A stretch of DNA of 64,000 bases from Mesobacillus boroniphilus JCM 21738 (GTDB lineage: Bacteria > Bacillota > Bacilli > Bacillales > Cytobacillaceae). The notes under the pieces are model-generated. The model saw only the letters and a program-made list of their open reading frames with translations, was not told where the DNA came from and searched no databases. The DNA is taken from contig NZ_BAUW01000008.1 of the NCBI RefSeq assembly GCF_000517385.1, positions 17,734 to 81,733 on the forward strand. Direction: 5' to 3'. Shown piece after piece: positions 18,450 through 27,140 of the stretch (positions within the stretch are counted from its first letter, which is position 1; each line of letters begins with the position of its first letter). The position numbers and the translations under genes were made by a program.

Positions 18450-18857
18450 TTAAGAAGCATACCGATGATACAGGATGTCTCCCTTAATGACTTCATTGCC
18501 ATTTTGATTGACCGCACGAACGTGGAATGTGAGGATGTTATCATTCTCCTCTGCCAGCTCCGCATGTAGTGTGACGACGTCATTCAGGAACACCATACCT
18601 TTAAAACGAATTGTATAATCCTGGATGAAACCTTCCTCGTAAAATTCGGTAAATAGCTTTGCCAGGTTGCCCATTGTCCACATGCCGTGAGCGATGATTC
18701 CCGGCAGCCCCGCTTTTTTTGCTTCTTCATCAATTGTATGGATTGGATTGTAATCTCCTGACGCACCGGCATATTTAATCAGGGTAATCCGGTCGACCGG
18801 ATCAAGCTGAACTTCCTTCAGGGATTCTCTTACCTTCAATTCTGCTAAGCTGTTCAT
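18450..18857 (-). CDS. MaoC-like dehydratase, hotdog subunit
   Basis: A 135-aa single-hotdog MaoC protein. The hydratase motif YAGASGDYNPIHTIDEEAKKAG (Asp and His catalytic pair, about residues 30-42) and IIAHGMWTMGN are intact. It overlaps the upstream subunit by 4 bp (ATGA), so the two are translated together. They probably form a heteromeric (R)-specific enoyl-CoA hydratase or hydroxyacyl dehydratase acting on intermediates of the same block. Confidence 0.88.
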   Translation of the reverse strand: MNSLAELKVRESLKEVQLDPVDRITLIKYAGASGDYNPIHTIDEEAKKAGLPGIIAHGMWTMGNLAKLFTEFYEEGFIQDYTIRFKGMVFLNDVVTLHAELAEENDNILTFHVRAVNQNGNEVIKGDILYHRYAS

Positions 18858-19303
18858 CCGATCAACACCTTCCTTACCGCTTCCGTGATAATGGCCGTTT
18901 GCGTGGAGGAAAAGATTAGTTTTCCCATTTCGTCTTCCCCAAAGCTTTCTAATACCAGGAAGCCCATTTCACCCTGGGTTCCTTTCTTTTCAAAGTAATT
19001 TTTGATCACCGAGTAACAGGTTATTTCTTCACCCACAAGTAAAGGGCGTTCGTAATGATAAGTCTGTTCCCCATGGATCAGGCCTTTATTAGGCAGATTC
19101 AGCCCCTGTATTATTCCGTAATCGAATACCCTTGGAAAAGTAGGCGGGGCAATGTTCCTTTTATATCTCGAGTTTTGGCCGGTTTCCTCATCAATGAAAA
19201 TTGGGTGAAGATCTCCGATGGCTTCAGCAAATTTCCTGACTGCCCCGCGTTCCACAATGTTTTTTACTTTATTGGACTGTTTGCCAATATGCTCTTTAAA
19301 CAC
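18854..19303 (-). CDS. FAS1-like/MaoC N-type dehydratase subunit
   Basis: A 149-aa hotdog protein matching the N-terminal half of split MaoC dehydratases (VERGAVRKFAEAIGDLHPIFIDE and PPTFPRVFDYG near the middle). This half usually lacks the catalytic Asp-His pair and supplies part of the substrate tunnel to its partner, whose start overlaps its stop. It follows the FabG-like gene by 17 bp on the minus strand. Confidence 0.85.
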   Translation of the reverse strand: MFKEHIGKQSNKVKNIVERGAVRKFAEAIGDLHPIFIDEETGQNSRYKRNIAPPTFPRVFDYGIIQGLNLPNKGLIHGEQTYHYERPLLVGEEITCYSVIKNYFEKKGTQGEMGFLVLESFGEDEMGKLIFSSTQTAIITEAVRKVLIG

Positions 19304-19320
19304 TGACTTTTCACCTCACA

Positions 19321-20085
19321 TTAATTTTTTGGCCCGCCAGCTACATAAATGACCTGGCCGTTGACAAAGGATGATTTTTCATCAGCAAAGAATGCAACTG
19401 CGTTGGCGATATCCGCCGGTTTACCGCTCCTGCCGACCGGAATGCTCGCCACACTGTGCTTAACAAGGTCGTCAAACGAGATTCCAATTCGAGCTGCAGT
19501 TTCCTTCGTCATTTCCGTCTCGATGAACCCAGGAGCGACCGAGTTGGCTGTGATTCCATAACGCCCCAGCTCAATCGCAAGCGTTTTAGTGAAACCCTGG
19601 AGACCTGCCTTTGCAGCTGCATAATTTGCCTGGCCCCTGTTTCCAAGTGCTGAAGTTGATGAAATATTGATGATCCGGCCATATTTATGTTCAACCATAT
19701 ACTTCTGAGCTGCTTTCGCTGCATTGAATGAACCTTTAAGGTGAACGTCCATGACGGTTTGCCAGTCGGAATCCGTCATTTTAAAAAGCAGGTTATCGCG
19801 AATAACACCGGCATTGTTCACAAGGATGTCGACCGAGCCAAAAGTGTCATACACTTCTTTCACTGCCTGTTCAACCTGCCCCGAGTCCGTCACATTCGCT
19901 ATTTTGGAATAAACCTCATATCCTTTTTCGCGCAGCTCGTTCGTTGTTTCTGCCAATGCTTCCTCATTCAGGTCGATAAAAGCAACCTTTGCTCCTTCCT
20001 CTGCAAAAAGCTGGACAATTCCTTTTCCGATTCCTCTGCTTCCTCCCGTCACAAAAGCAACTCTTCCCTCAAATCTTCCTGCCAT
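19321..20085 (-). CDS. SDR family 3-oxoacyl-[ACP/CoA] reductase (FabG-like)
   Basis: A 254-aa classical SDR: TGGSRGIGKGIV near the start, NNAGVIRDNLL, INISSTSALGNRGQANYAAAKAG (Ser, Tyr, Lys triad) and VNGQVIYVAGG at the end. RDNLLFKM is the phrase typical of FabG/PhaB-type 3-oxoacyl reductases. The start at 20085 has AGAGGAGG just upstream; an ATG at 20109 lacks one. With the MaoC pair downstream it may convert a 3-hydroxyacyl intermediate. Confidence 0.88.
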   Translation of the reverse strand: MAGRFEGRVAFVTGGSRGIGKGIVQLFAEEGAKVAFIDLNEEALAETTNELREKGYEVYSKIANVTDSGQVEQAVKEVYDTFGSVDILVNNAGVIRDNLLFKMTDSDWQTVMDVHLKGSFNAAKAAQKYMVEHKYGRIINISSTSALGNRGQANYAAAKAGLQGFTKTLAIELGRYGITANSVAPGFIETEMTKETAARIGISFDDLVKHSVASIPVGRSGKPADIANAVAFFADEKSSFVNGQVIYVAGGPKN

Positions 20086-20133
20086 TCTAGTTCCTCCTCT
20101 ATCTAGCAAACTGTTAACGCTTACATATATCTA

Positions 20134-21309
20134 TTAGACAAACTGACCGATCTTCACATGCCCTTTTAATAGGTCCCTGGCGATGATCATACGCTGGATT
20201 TCATCCGTGCCATCGTAAATTCTCCAAAGCCTTGCTTCGCGATACCAGCGCTCGATTGGCAATTCCCTTGTATAGCCCATGCCTCCATGAATTTGCATGA
20301 CACGGTCGACAACTCTGTTCCCCATATTGGATCCATACAATTTTGCCATCGATGCCATATGCCTGTTATCCTCACCGGCATCAAGTGTATAAGCGGCATT
20401 GAGCACGAGCCATCTTGCTGCTTCGATTTCCACTGCTGAATCGGCAATCATCCACTGGATAGCTTGTCTTTCCGCAATCGGTTTGCCAAAGGTAATCCGT
20501 TCTTTTGAATAATCAATGGCCATTTGCAGCAAGCGTTCAGCGGATCCAATCGCCCTTGCGCCAACAACCCATCTTGCAAACCCAATCCATTCCAGTCCCA
20601 ATTTATAGCCGCCATCTACTTGGCCCAGGATATTTTCCTCTGGTACGCGGACGTTATCAAACACCAGCCCAGCCGGCCCCCATTCGCCCATCGTATGTAT
20701 AAATTCTGATTTCCAGCCCATATCCCGGTCGACAATAAAACAAGTCACCCCGTCACGGCCTGTGGCACGGTGTTTTTCTTTATCAGTGATCGCGATGACC
20801 ATAACAAAGTCTGCTTCATTTCCGCCAGTAATGAATGTTTTTTCACCATTCAGGACCCACTCATTTCCGTCCTTGACAGCCGTCATTTTTATATTTCGGG
20901 TATCTGATCCTGCGCCTGGCTCTGTCATCGCGAAGCACGACTTTTTCTCACCATTAATCGTTGGGATCAGGTACTTCTGCTTTTGCTCTTCATTTCCATA
21001 ATAAAGAATGTTGTCTGCTGAACCGCCAAACTGGAAAGGCACGAACGTTTTAGATACTTCCATGAGGACGATGGCCATCATCATCTGCCCCAAATCTGCA
21101 CCACCATATTCTTCCGGTGTATTGATTCCCCAAAATCCAGCCTCTTTAGCTTTCATCTGGAGCTCATGCAATTTTCCAGGAGGAAGGCTTGGGCGTCCTT
21201 CTCTTTCATTTCTTAACACTTCATTTTCCAGTGGCACTAATTCTTTTTCAACAAATCGGCGAATCGTCTTTTGCACCATTTTTTGTTCTTCCGTAAGGCG
21301 TAAATGCAT
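20134..21309 (-). CDS. Acyl-CoA dehydrogenase
   Basis: A 391-aa acyl-CoA dehydrogenase. CFAMTEPGAGSDTRN, NGEKTFITGG, GFARWVVGARAIGSAERLL and IYDGTDEIQRMIIARDLL are its FAD and substrate motifs. Asp replaces Glu in the YDGTDE phrase, so the catalytic base may be at the alternative site used by long-chain and isovaleryl-type enzymes. It is first in a minus-strand unit with FabG-like and MaoC genes, and TetR-type site B lies 69 bp upstream of its start. Confidence 0.9.
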   Translation of the reverse strand: MHLRLTEEQKMVQKTIRRFVEKELVPLENEVLRNEREGRPSLPPGKLHELQMKAKEAGFWGINTPEEYGGADLGQMMMAIVLMEVSKTFVPFQFGGSADNILYYGNEEQKQKYLIPTINGEKKSCFAMTEPGAGSDTRNIKMTAVKDGNEWVLNGEKTFITGGNEADFVMVIAITDKEKHRATGRDGVTCFIVDRDMGWKSEFIHTMGEWGPAGLVFDNVRVPEENILGQVDGGYKLGLEWIGFARWVVGARAIGSAERLLQMAIDYSKERITFGKPIAERQAIQWMIADSAVEIEAARWLVLNAAYTLDAGEDNRHMASMAKLYGSNMGNRVVDRVMQIHGGMGYTRELPIERWYREARLWRIYDGTDEIQRMIIARDLLKGHVKIGQFV

Positions 21310-21377
21310 TCAGGTCACTCCCATCGTATTCTTGTATTCTGATAGTCTATTAAAAATGTATGACTGGATCCTGTATT

Positions 21378-21399
21378 ACATACCTACCGGTTGGTATGT
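21378..21399. promoter_or_regulatory. Putative TetR-family operator, site B
   Basis: The best of four similar palindromes: arms of 11 bp (ACATACCTACC / GGTTGGTATGT), 10 of 11 paired. It lies upstream of the acyl-CoA dehydrogenase-FabG-MaoC unit. Confidence 0.7.
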
Positions 21400-21448
21400 T
21401 AATTTTATTTTAGAGTGAAATTTCAGAAAAATCAAGTTATTTTAACCA

Positions 21449-21570
21449 AAAAGCGCAAGCGCCTTGTCCAGCCCCGGCAAGCGCTGGAGGGCCGACCAGT
21501 GAAGTGGTTCTTTGACTTCATTGGGCGGACCGAAGCGACTCGAGGGGCTACGCGCTGTAGCTGGATTAGA
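21449..21570 (+). repeat. Dispersed structured repeat, copy 2
   Basis: From AAAAGCGCAAGCGCC to GTAGCTGGATTAG. It shares the AGCCCC/GGGGCT and central TGAAGTG-GTTCTTT-GACTTCA hairpin with the other copies; one stem base differs. It lies between the operator B region and the DUF3892-like gene. Confidence 0.85.
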
Positions 21571-21621
21571 AAACCACATAAGTTTTCGATGACTAGATCA
21601 TTTTTAGAATATCTCTAAAAA

Positions 21622-21648
21622 TAAAAAAAGCAGGGATATCTCCCTGCT
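21622..21648 (-). terminator. Terminator overlapping the DUF3892-like stop codon
   Basis: Minus-strand hairpin AGCAGGGA-GATA-TCCCTGCT followed by seven T. The hairpin overlaps the TAG stop of the gene. Confidence 0.85.
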
Positions 21649-21961
21649 AAAAATGTGGTAAATTATCGAGGTTGTTTTCTTTAATTCCATCAGGCTCACT
21701 CCTGAGAATATCACGGCCGTATTTATGGAATACATCTACATGTGCCAGCTTCCCCGCTTTAGCCTCTGATAGTGCAGAAATATAGTCGAGTTCCTTTCCG
21801 CTTTCTGTTTTAAAAGCGATCAGGTCGCCATCATCATTTTTCTTGACGGCAACGATTTGCTCTTTACCAGCTTGTGAGTTGGAGTTAGCTTCCAGTCCCG
21901 CCTGTCCCTGGCCTTGCTCCTTGTATTCATTGTAGATCTGGTTAAAATCTTTGTTTGCCAT
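21647..21961 (-). CDS. Small DUF3892-like protein
   Basis: A 104-aa acidic protein. The second half (IVAVKKNDDGDLIAFKTESG and LDYISALSEAKAGKL) fits the small DUF3892 domain common in bacilli; the Gln/Asn/Gly-rich N-terminus (GQGQAGLEANSNSQAGKE) is a flexible linker. The function is unknown. The start at 21961 has GGGAGG 8 nt upstream. It lies next to the superoxide dismutase gene in the same direction but each has its own terminator. Confidence 0.7.
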   Translation of the reverse strand: MANKDFNQIYNEYKEQGQGQAGLEANSNSQAGKEQIVAVKKNDDGDLIAFKTESGKELDYISALSEAKAGKLAHVDVFHKYGRDILRSEPDGIKENNLDNLPHF

Positions 21962-22018
21962 AAAATACACCTCCCGAACATATGTTTAGTGTTTGCTAAA
22001 GAGATGCTTTTATACAAA

Positions 22019-22042
22019 AAAAGGGTGACAATAAGTCACTCC
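22019..22042 (-). terminator. Terminator of the SOD gene
   Basis: Minus strand GAGTGAC-TTATT-GTCACCC followed by TTTTTTT, right after the stop codon. Confidence 0.7.
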
Positions 22043-22043
22043 T

Positions 22044-22943
22044 CTAAAATGGTTTCCATGCTAATGTCCTGGCTTTATTGAATCGCTGCTCGACTTCTTT
22101 CCAGTTAACGACGTTCCACCAGTTTTCAACATATTTAGCCCGCTCGTTCTTATACTGCAGATAATAAGCATGCTCCCAAACATCCAAGACAAGTAAAGGG
22201 ACAACATCCCATTGTGATAAATTCTGGTGTTTTTCTGCCTGGAGAATTTCCAGTCTATGAGAACGTGGAGACCAAACAAGGATTGCCCAGCCAACAGCCT
22301 CAACATTTTTCGCTGCTTCCGAAAAATGCTTTTTGAATTGATTAAAGGTGCCGAATGAATCGTTGATCGCTTTTCCGAGCTGCCCTTTTGGCGAGCCGCC
22401 CCCATTTGGACTCATGATGCTCCAAAAGATCGTATGCAGATAATGGCCTGCACCATTGAAAGCTGCTTCTCTTTCCCAATGTTTAATCAACCCGAAATCC
22501 CCTGTTTGTCGTGCCTTCTGCATCTCTTTTTCAGCCTTGTTCAAACCATTTACATAGCTTTGGTGGTGCTTTGAGTGGTGCAGCCTCATGATTTCTTCAG
22601 CGATGACTGGCTCAAGTGCATTATACGCATATGGCAAAGGTGGCAACTTATGACCTCCGATTGGGACTGGCTGCAGTCTTTGGCCTTGCTGGCGCTCACT
22701 TTCCAATTCAGAGTCACCCAAATAAATGTCCAATTCGTCATGCAAATTTCTTGCCTGATTATAAAGTGCTTCGTCATCTACTGAGTGTTGCGCTTCTTGT
22801 TTCAATGTCAGGAGCTTTTCCTTCCATCTTTGTAATCTGGCTTCATCATCTGATTCCCTGAGCTGCCCTTTAATGGAATCGCATTTCGCTTCCATCTCAT
22901 TGCACCATTGCATCAATGAATACCTGAACCAATACCCATTCAT
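22044..22943 (-). CDS. Fe/Mn superoxide dismutase with N-terminal helical extension
   Basis: A 299-aa protein with about 95 extra N-terminal residues rich in Glu, Gln and Lys (probably helical or coiled coil) before the SOD domain. The SOD part shows HKLPPLPYAYNALEP, the metal-ligand His in MRLHHSKHHQSYVNG, HYLHTIFW, and the second half DVWEHAYYLQYKNER. This arrangement matches the SodF type of Bacillus, which carries a similar extension. It dismutates superoxide; whether Fe or Mn is used is not clear. Start at 22943 with GGGAGGG 7 nt upstream. Confidence 0.88.
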   Translation of the reverse strand: MNGYWFRYSLMQWCNEMEAKCDSIKGQLRESDDEARLQRWKEKLLTLKQEAQHSVDDEALYNQARNLHDELDIYLGDSELESERQQGQRLQPVPIGGHKLPPLPYAYNALEPVIAEEIMRLHHSKHHQSYVNGLNKAEKEMQKARQTGDFGLIKHWEREAAFNGAGHYLHTIFWSIMSPNGGGSPKGQLGKAINDSFGTFNQFKKHFSEAAKNVEAVGWAILVWSPRSHRLEILQAEKHQNLSQWDVVPLLVLDVWEHAYYLQYKNERAKYVENWWNVVNWKEVEQRFNKARTLAWKPF

Positions 22944-23093
22944 TATAATCCCTCCCCAAAACTGCATCCATAATCAAAATATGAATAGACTTGTTAGGTG
23001 ATTACAGTATTTTGGATTAAGGCTTACTTTGCTGCAGGAAAAAAGTTTATAATATGAATTATGTGAAGATTTATTTAAGAGAGGAGTTTTATA

Positions 23094-24143
23094 ATGGCAT
23101 ATGCGAACACAGATGAAACAGTAAGCTTATTGAAGGAATTGGTCAGCATCCCAAGTCCTTCAGGAAATACGAATGAAGTCATTACATATGTAGAAAATTA
23201 TTTAAAAGAATTACAGGTTGAAACGAAACGGAATCGCAAAGGCGGATTGATTGCAACTCTTCCTGGCAAGGACCAGAAAAACCACAGAATGCTGACTGCC
23301 CACGTCGATACTCTTGGAGCGATTGTAAAAGAAATAAAGCCAAGCGGGCGTCTTAAGCTCGATTTGATTGGCGGTTTCAAATACAACTCCATTGAAGGTG
23401 AGTATTGCGAAATTGAAACTTCAAGCGGCAAAAAGTTCACTGGCACAATACTAATGCATCAAACCTCCGTCCATGTTTATAAGGATGCAGGGAAAGCAGA
23501 ACGCAACCAGGATAACATGGAAGTGCGTCTTGACGAAAAAGTACATAGCGTGGATGATGTGAGAGCACTTGGAATTGCAGTTGGAGATTTTGTTTCATTC
23601 GATCCACGAGTTCAAACAACACCTTCCGGATACATTAAATCTCGTCACCTGGATGACAAGGCCAGCGTGGCCATCCTGCTTCAGTTGATCAAACAAGTTA
23701 AGGCAGAAAACATCGAACTGCCATACACAACACACTTTTTGATATCCAATAACGAAGAAATTGGCTATGGAGGAAACTCGAATATCACACCAGAAACCGT
23801 TGAATATCTCGCGGTCGATATGGGCGCAATGGGTGATGGCCAGTCAACGGATGAGTACACAGTCTCCATCTGTGTAAAGGACGCGAGCGGCCCGTACCAT
23901 TACGAGCTAAGGAAAAGGCTGACCCAGCTGGCAATTGACAATGAAATCGGCTATAAGCTTGATATTTATCCATACTACGGATCAGACGCATCTGCCGCTA
24001 TCCGTTCAGGACATGATATCATCCATGGACTTATCGGTTCGGGTATCGATTCCTCTCATGCGTTCGAAAGGACACACAAGGATTCTATTGAGAATACAGC
24101 AAAGCTTCTGTACCATTACGTGCAGTCTGAGATGATTTTATAA
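23094..24143 (+). CDS. M42 family aminopeptidase
   Basis: A 349-aa cytosolic metallo-aminopeptidase of the M42 (glutamyl aminopeptidase/YsdC-like) family, probably a dodecamer as in relatives. Zn-binding and catalytic elements can be seen: AHVDTLG (His/Asp), KSRHLDDKASVAIL, NNEEIGYGGN (Glu pair) and DIIHGLIGSGIDSSHAFERTH near the end. It is monocistronic, with its own ribosome site (GAGAGGAG) and a strong terminator. Confidence 0.9.
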   Translation: MAYANTDETVSLLKELVSIPSPSGNTNEVITYVENYLKELQVETKRNRKGGLIATLPGKDQKNHRMLTAHVDTLGAIVKEIKPSGRLKLDLIGGFKYNSIEGEYCEIETSSGKKFTGTILMHQTSVHVYKDAGKAERNQDNMEVRLDEKVHSVDDVRALGIAVGDFVSFDPRVQTTPSGYIKSRHLDDKASVAILLQLIKQVKAENIELPYTTHFLISNNEEIGYGGNSNITPETVEYLAVDMGAMGDGQSTDEYTVSICVKDASGPYHYELRKRLTQLAIDNEIGYKLDIYPYYGSDASAAIRSGHDIIHGLIGSGIDSSHAFERTHKDSIENTAKLLYHYVQSEMIL

Positions 24144-24148
24144 AAGTA

Positions 24149-24188
24149 AAAAGGTGATCGGCTTCTTATGGAAGTGATCACCTTTTTT
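24149..24188 (+). terminator. Terminator of the M42 peptidase gene
   Basis: AAAAGGTGATC / GATCACCTTTTTT hairpin directly after the stop. Confidence 0.85.
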
Positions 24189-24262
24189 ACGTGCGTACAC
24201 CATATTTCAAGCAGTTTTAGTTAAAATAATTTTAATGAATAATACGGTTAAGTGCTGCTTTT

Positions 24263-24463
24263 CCCCAATTTGACACCGCCATTGAATTAGGGGCAATGCA
24301 GAGCTGTTGCTTTTCCCCAAATGGCTCCGCCACAGAATTACGGGTAAAGCAGAGCCGTTGCATTACCCCAAATGGGCTCCACCACAGAATTACGGGTAAA
24401 GCAGAGTCATTGCATTACCCCAAATGGCTCCGCCATCGAATTACGGGCAATGCAACATCTTTT
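24263..24463. repeat. Tandem hairpin array 1 (four units, 52/51/52-bp period)
   Basis: Units begin with CCCC at 24263, 24315, 24366 and 24418. Each unit includes a larger inverted repeat (TGCATTACCC / GGGTAAAGCA or GGGCAATGCA) around an inner ATGG-CTCCG-CCAT-like hairpin. The array fills the space between two convergent genes (M42 peptidase and acyl-CoA dehydrogenase). It is unlike array 3 in sequence but has the same period. Confidence 0.8.
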
Positions 24464-24483
24464 ACGCTATCTCTCCCGCTGCC

Positions 24484-25701
24484 TTAATTCACGGCCTCTT
24501 CAGTAACAGATTCAAACGGCCACGCTGGAAGCGTTTTGGACAATGGCTTATCGACTCGATATCCTAAAACATACTCTCCTTGCATGACGGTATGGATTTC
24601 TCGTGTTCCTTCATAAATGACTGGTGCTTTGGCGTTCCTTAAATATCGCTCAACCGGATATTCGTTAGAGAATCCATACGCACCGTGGATTTGGACGGCA
24701 TCATTTGCCGCTTCATAGGCATAATCGCATGCCTGCCACTTGGCCAGTGAGGTTTCTCGGGTATTCCTCTTTCCCTGATTTTTCAGACAGCCGGCACGGT
24801 AAACAAGCAGACGAGACTGCAATAGGCCTGCTTCCATCTTGGCTATCATCTGCTGGACGAGCTGGTGTCTGCCGATTTCCTTCCCAAAGGTGCTTCGCTC
24901 ATGACAATACTTTACACTTGCCTCAAGGCTTGCCATTATGGTTCCGCATGCACCCGCAGCCACCGTAAAGCGGCCATTATCCAGTGCAGACATCGCGATT
25001 TTAAACCCATCACCCTCCTGCCCTAGTAAATTTTCTTTAGGAACCTTAACATTATCAAAGAAAATCTCACCGGTATTTCCGGCTCTGATCCCAAGTTTCC
25101 CTTTTATCGCTTTCGAGGAGAAGCCTTCCCAGGTTCTTTCCACAATAAAAGAAGAGATTCCATGGTGTTTTTTGCTTTTATCTGTATACGCAAATACAAG
25201 GAAATGGTCAGCTACATCACATAATGAGATCCATGTTTTCGACCCATTGAGTACATAGTGATCTCCTGCGTCACGCGCCGTTGTCTGCATGGCGGCCACA
25301 TCGGAACCTGCATTTGGTTCGGTAAGCCCGAACGCTCCAACCTTCTGTCCTTTTGATTGTGGAAACAGGTACTTTTGCTTTTGTTTTTCATTTCCCCACT
25401 GTAGCAATGTCATGCTGTTCAGCCCGGTGTGCACTGATACCGCTGTCCTGAAGGCTGTGTCGCCGCGCTCGAGTTCCTCACATACTATCGCCAGGGAATT
25501 GTAGTCCATCCCGCTGCCGCCATATTGTTCAGGGATACAGACACCCATGAGTCCCAGGTCGGCAAGCCTTGTCAAAATACTCGTTTCAAAATACTGTTTC
25601 TCATCCCATTCTTTTATATATGGCATGATTTCCTTATCGACAAAGCTCCTGACCGTTTTTCTTAATAACTCTTGTTCCTCAGTAAAATCAAAATTCATCA
25701 T
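24484..25701 (-). CDS. Acyl-CoA dehydrogenase (glutaryl-CoA dehydrogenase-like C-terminus)
   Basis: A 405-aa acyl-CoA dehydrogenase. GAFGLTEPNAGSDVAAMQ, NGSKTWISL, FTVAAGACGTIMASLEAS and the tail IYEGTREIHTVMQGEYVLGYR are present; the Glu of YEGTRE is the catalytic base and the tail phrase is typical of the glutaryl/branched acyl-CoA dehydrogenase branch. It is 85 bp beyond an iron-type alcohol dehydrogenase and its terminator, so it may form its own transcript. Confidence 0.9.
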   Translation of the reverse strand: MMNFDFTEEQELLRKTVRSFVDKEIMPYIKEWDEKQYFETSILTRLADLGLMGVCIPEQYGGSGMDYNSLAIVCEELERGDTAFRTAVSVHTGLNSMTLLQWGNEKQKQKYLFPQSKGQKVGAFGLTEPNAGSDVAAMQTTARDAGDHYVLNGSKTWISLCDVADHFLVFAYTDKSKKHHGISSFIVERTWEGFSSKAIKGKLGIRAGNTGEIFFDNVKVPKENLLGQEGDGFKIAMSALDNGRFTVAAGACGTIMASLEASVKYCHERSTFGKEIGRHQLVQQMIAKMEAGLLQSRLLVYRAGCLKNQGKRNTRETSLAKWQACDYAYEAANDAVQIHGAYGFSNEYPVERYLRNAKAPVIYEGTREIHTVMQGEYVLGYRVDKPLSKTLPAWPFESVTEEAVN

Positions 25702-25748
25702 CTGTGACCACTCCTTTATACACCTAAGCTGTTAGGATATTGCCAAAA

Positions 25749-25777
25749 GAGGGTGAATCCCAGACGGATTCCCCTCT
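25749..25777 (-). terminator. Terminator of the iron alcohol dehydrogenase gene
   Basis: Minus-strand hairpin GAGGGGAATCC / GGATTCACCCTC followed by TTTT. Confidence 0.7.
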
Positions 25778-25786
25778 TAGATCCAG

Positions 25787-27008
25787 TTATTTTACGCCAA
25801 TTGGCACGACCTGCTGTCCGACAGCCTGGATCAGTTCTTTAGGCATCGGGAAGGATACGGCGGCAGGGTCCTTGGCAACGGCACCAGCAGCCCGCTCCAG
25901 GTCATCCTCGGTTAAGTTGAATTCCATAAAGTCCGATGGCAATCCAGTCTTATGCTGAAGCAATCTTATTTTTTCAACGACTTTTGCAAGTACCGCTTCA
26001 TTCTCTTCATTAGCATTAAAGTCAACACGCAATGCAGAGGCTAGCTCTTTTACCTTTGGAAGATACAAACTTGGGACATGTTCCATCACCACAGGCAGAA
26101 AAACGGCATTTGCCAATCCGTGTGGAATTCGGAACAATGCTCCATATGCATGGGCGAAGTTATGGACAGGAATAGCATTCAAAGCAAGACTGAATGCGGT
26201 GATTCCCATTAGGCTCGCCTGTAGCATTTCCATTCTCGCGTTAAGATTGGAACCTTCTGCTACTGCAAGCGGAAGATTTTTTTCAATCAGCCTGATTGCA
26301 TGCAAAGCATGGGCATCCGTCAGTGCAGTAGCACTAGGTGAAGCAAACGCCTCGATTGCATGGGTTAGTGCATCAAAGCCGGTAAAAGCAGTGATTGCAG
26401 GCGGCAGACCCACTGTCAAGTCAGGGTCCAGCATTGCAATATCCGCGCTGAGGAAAGGATTGATGATATTGCCTTTCATTTGGATATCCTCATTGTAGAT
26501 GACCGCGATCGGCGAGACCTCGGATCCTGTTCCTGCAGTTGTCGGAATGGCAATGTGCGGGATCGGGATATGGGTTGCCTTAGGAAATTGCTCGAATAAA
26601 AAGCCGCCAGGGATCGCTTCCTTGATGTCGGTTAACCCTTTATGCAACGCATACTTTACTCCCTTAACTGTGTCAAGCACGCTGCCGCCTCCAACAGCAA
26701 GCAGCCCGTCAGCCCCCACTTCCCTTGCATACCGAAGTGCTTCATTCACCGCCTGCTTTCTGCATCCTGGGCAATGTCGACATAAATCCCTGCAAGTTCA
26801 GGCCGGTACCTTTACTTGTTAACTCGAAGATTTGAGCGACCTTATCTACTACACCAGCTTTTACGAGACCTCTGTCGCCAAAAAGAACTACTCTTTTTGC
26901 ACCTAAGCCCTTGAACAAATCAGGCACCATGCACGTGAATTTGATCCACTGTAAATTGCTGAACGGAGGGAGAACTGTGAAAGAGTTGTACTTTGCATCC
27001 TTTTTCAC
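25787..27008 (-). CDS. Iron-containing alcohol dehydrogenase (two apparent frameshifts)
   Basis: A group III (Fe-dependent) alcohol dehydrogenase of about 406 aa that interconverts alcohols and aldehydes. GGGSVLDTVKGV (NAD site), IPTTAGTGSEVSPIAV, FDALTHAIEAF and the metal ligand region PVHNFAHAYGALFRIPHGLANA are intact. Near 26790 and again near 26752 one base is missing; restoring both gives a continuous NLAGIYVD...ESRAVNEALRYAREVGAD. The start is uncertain, with GTG at 27008 used here. It may supply an aldehyde or alcohol step beside the acyl-CoA enzymes. Confidence 0.85.
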
Positions 27009-27140
27009 CCCATATCATTTTTAATAAATCATTTTTTCAGCTTTATCGGAAAGAACTCTATCATTCTTCTGCATTTATTAATAAAGTGATGATTCAACGG
27101 CCAGTTACAGTATTGATTGTTGCCATACATAACACCCCTT

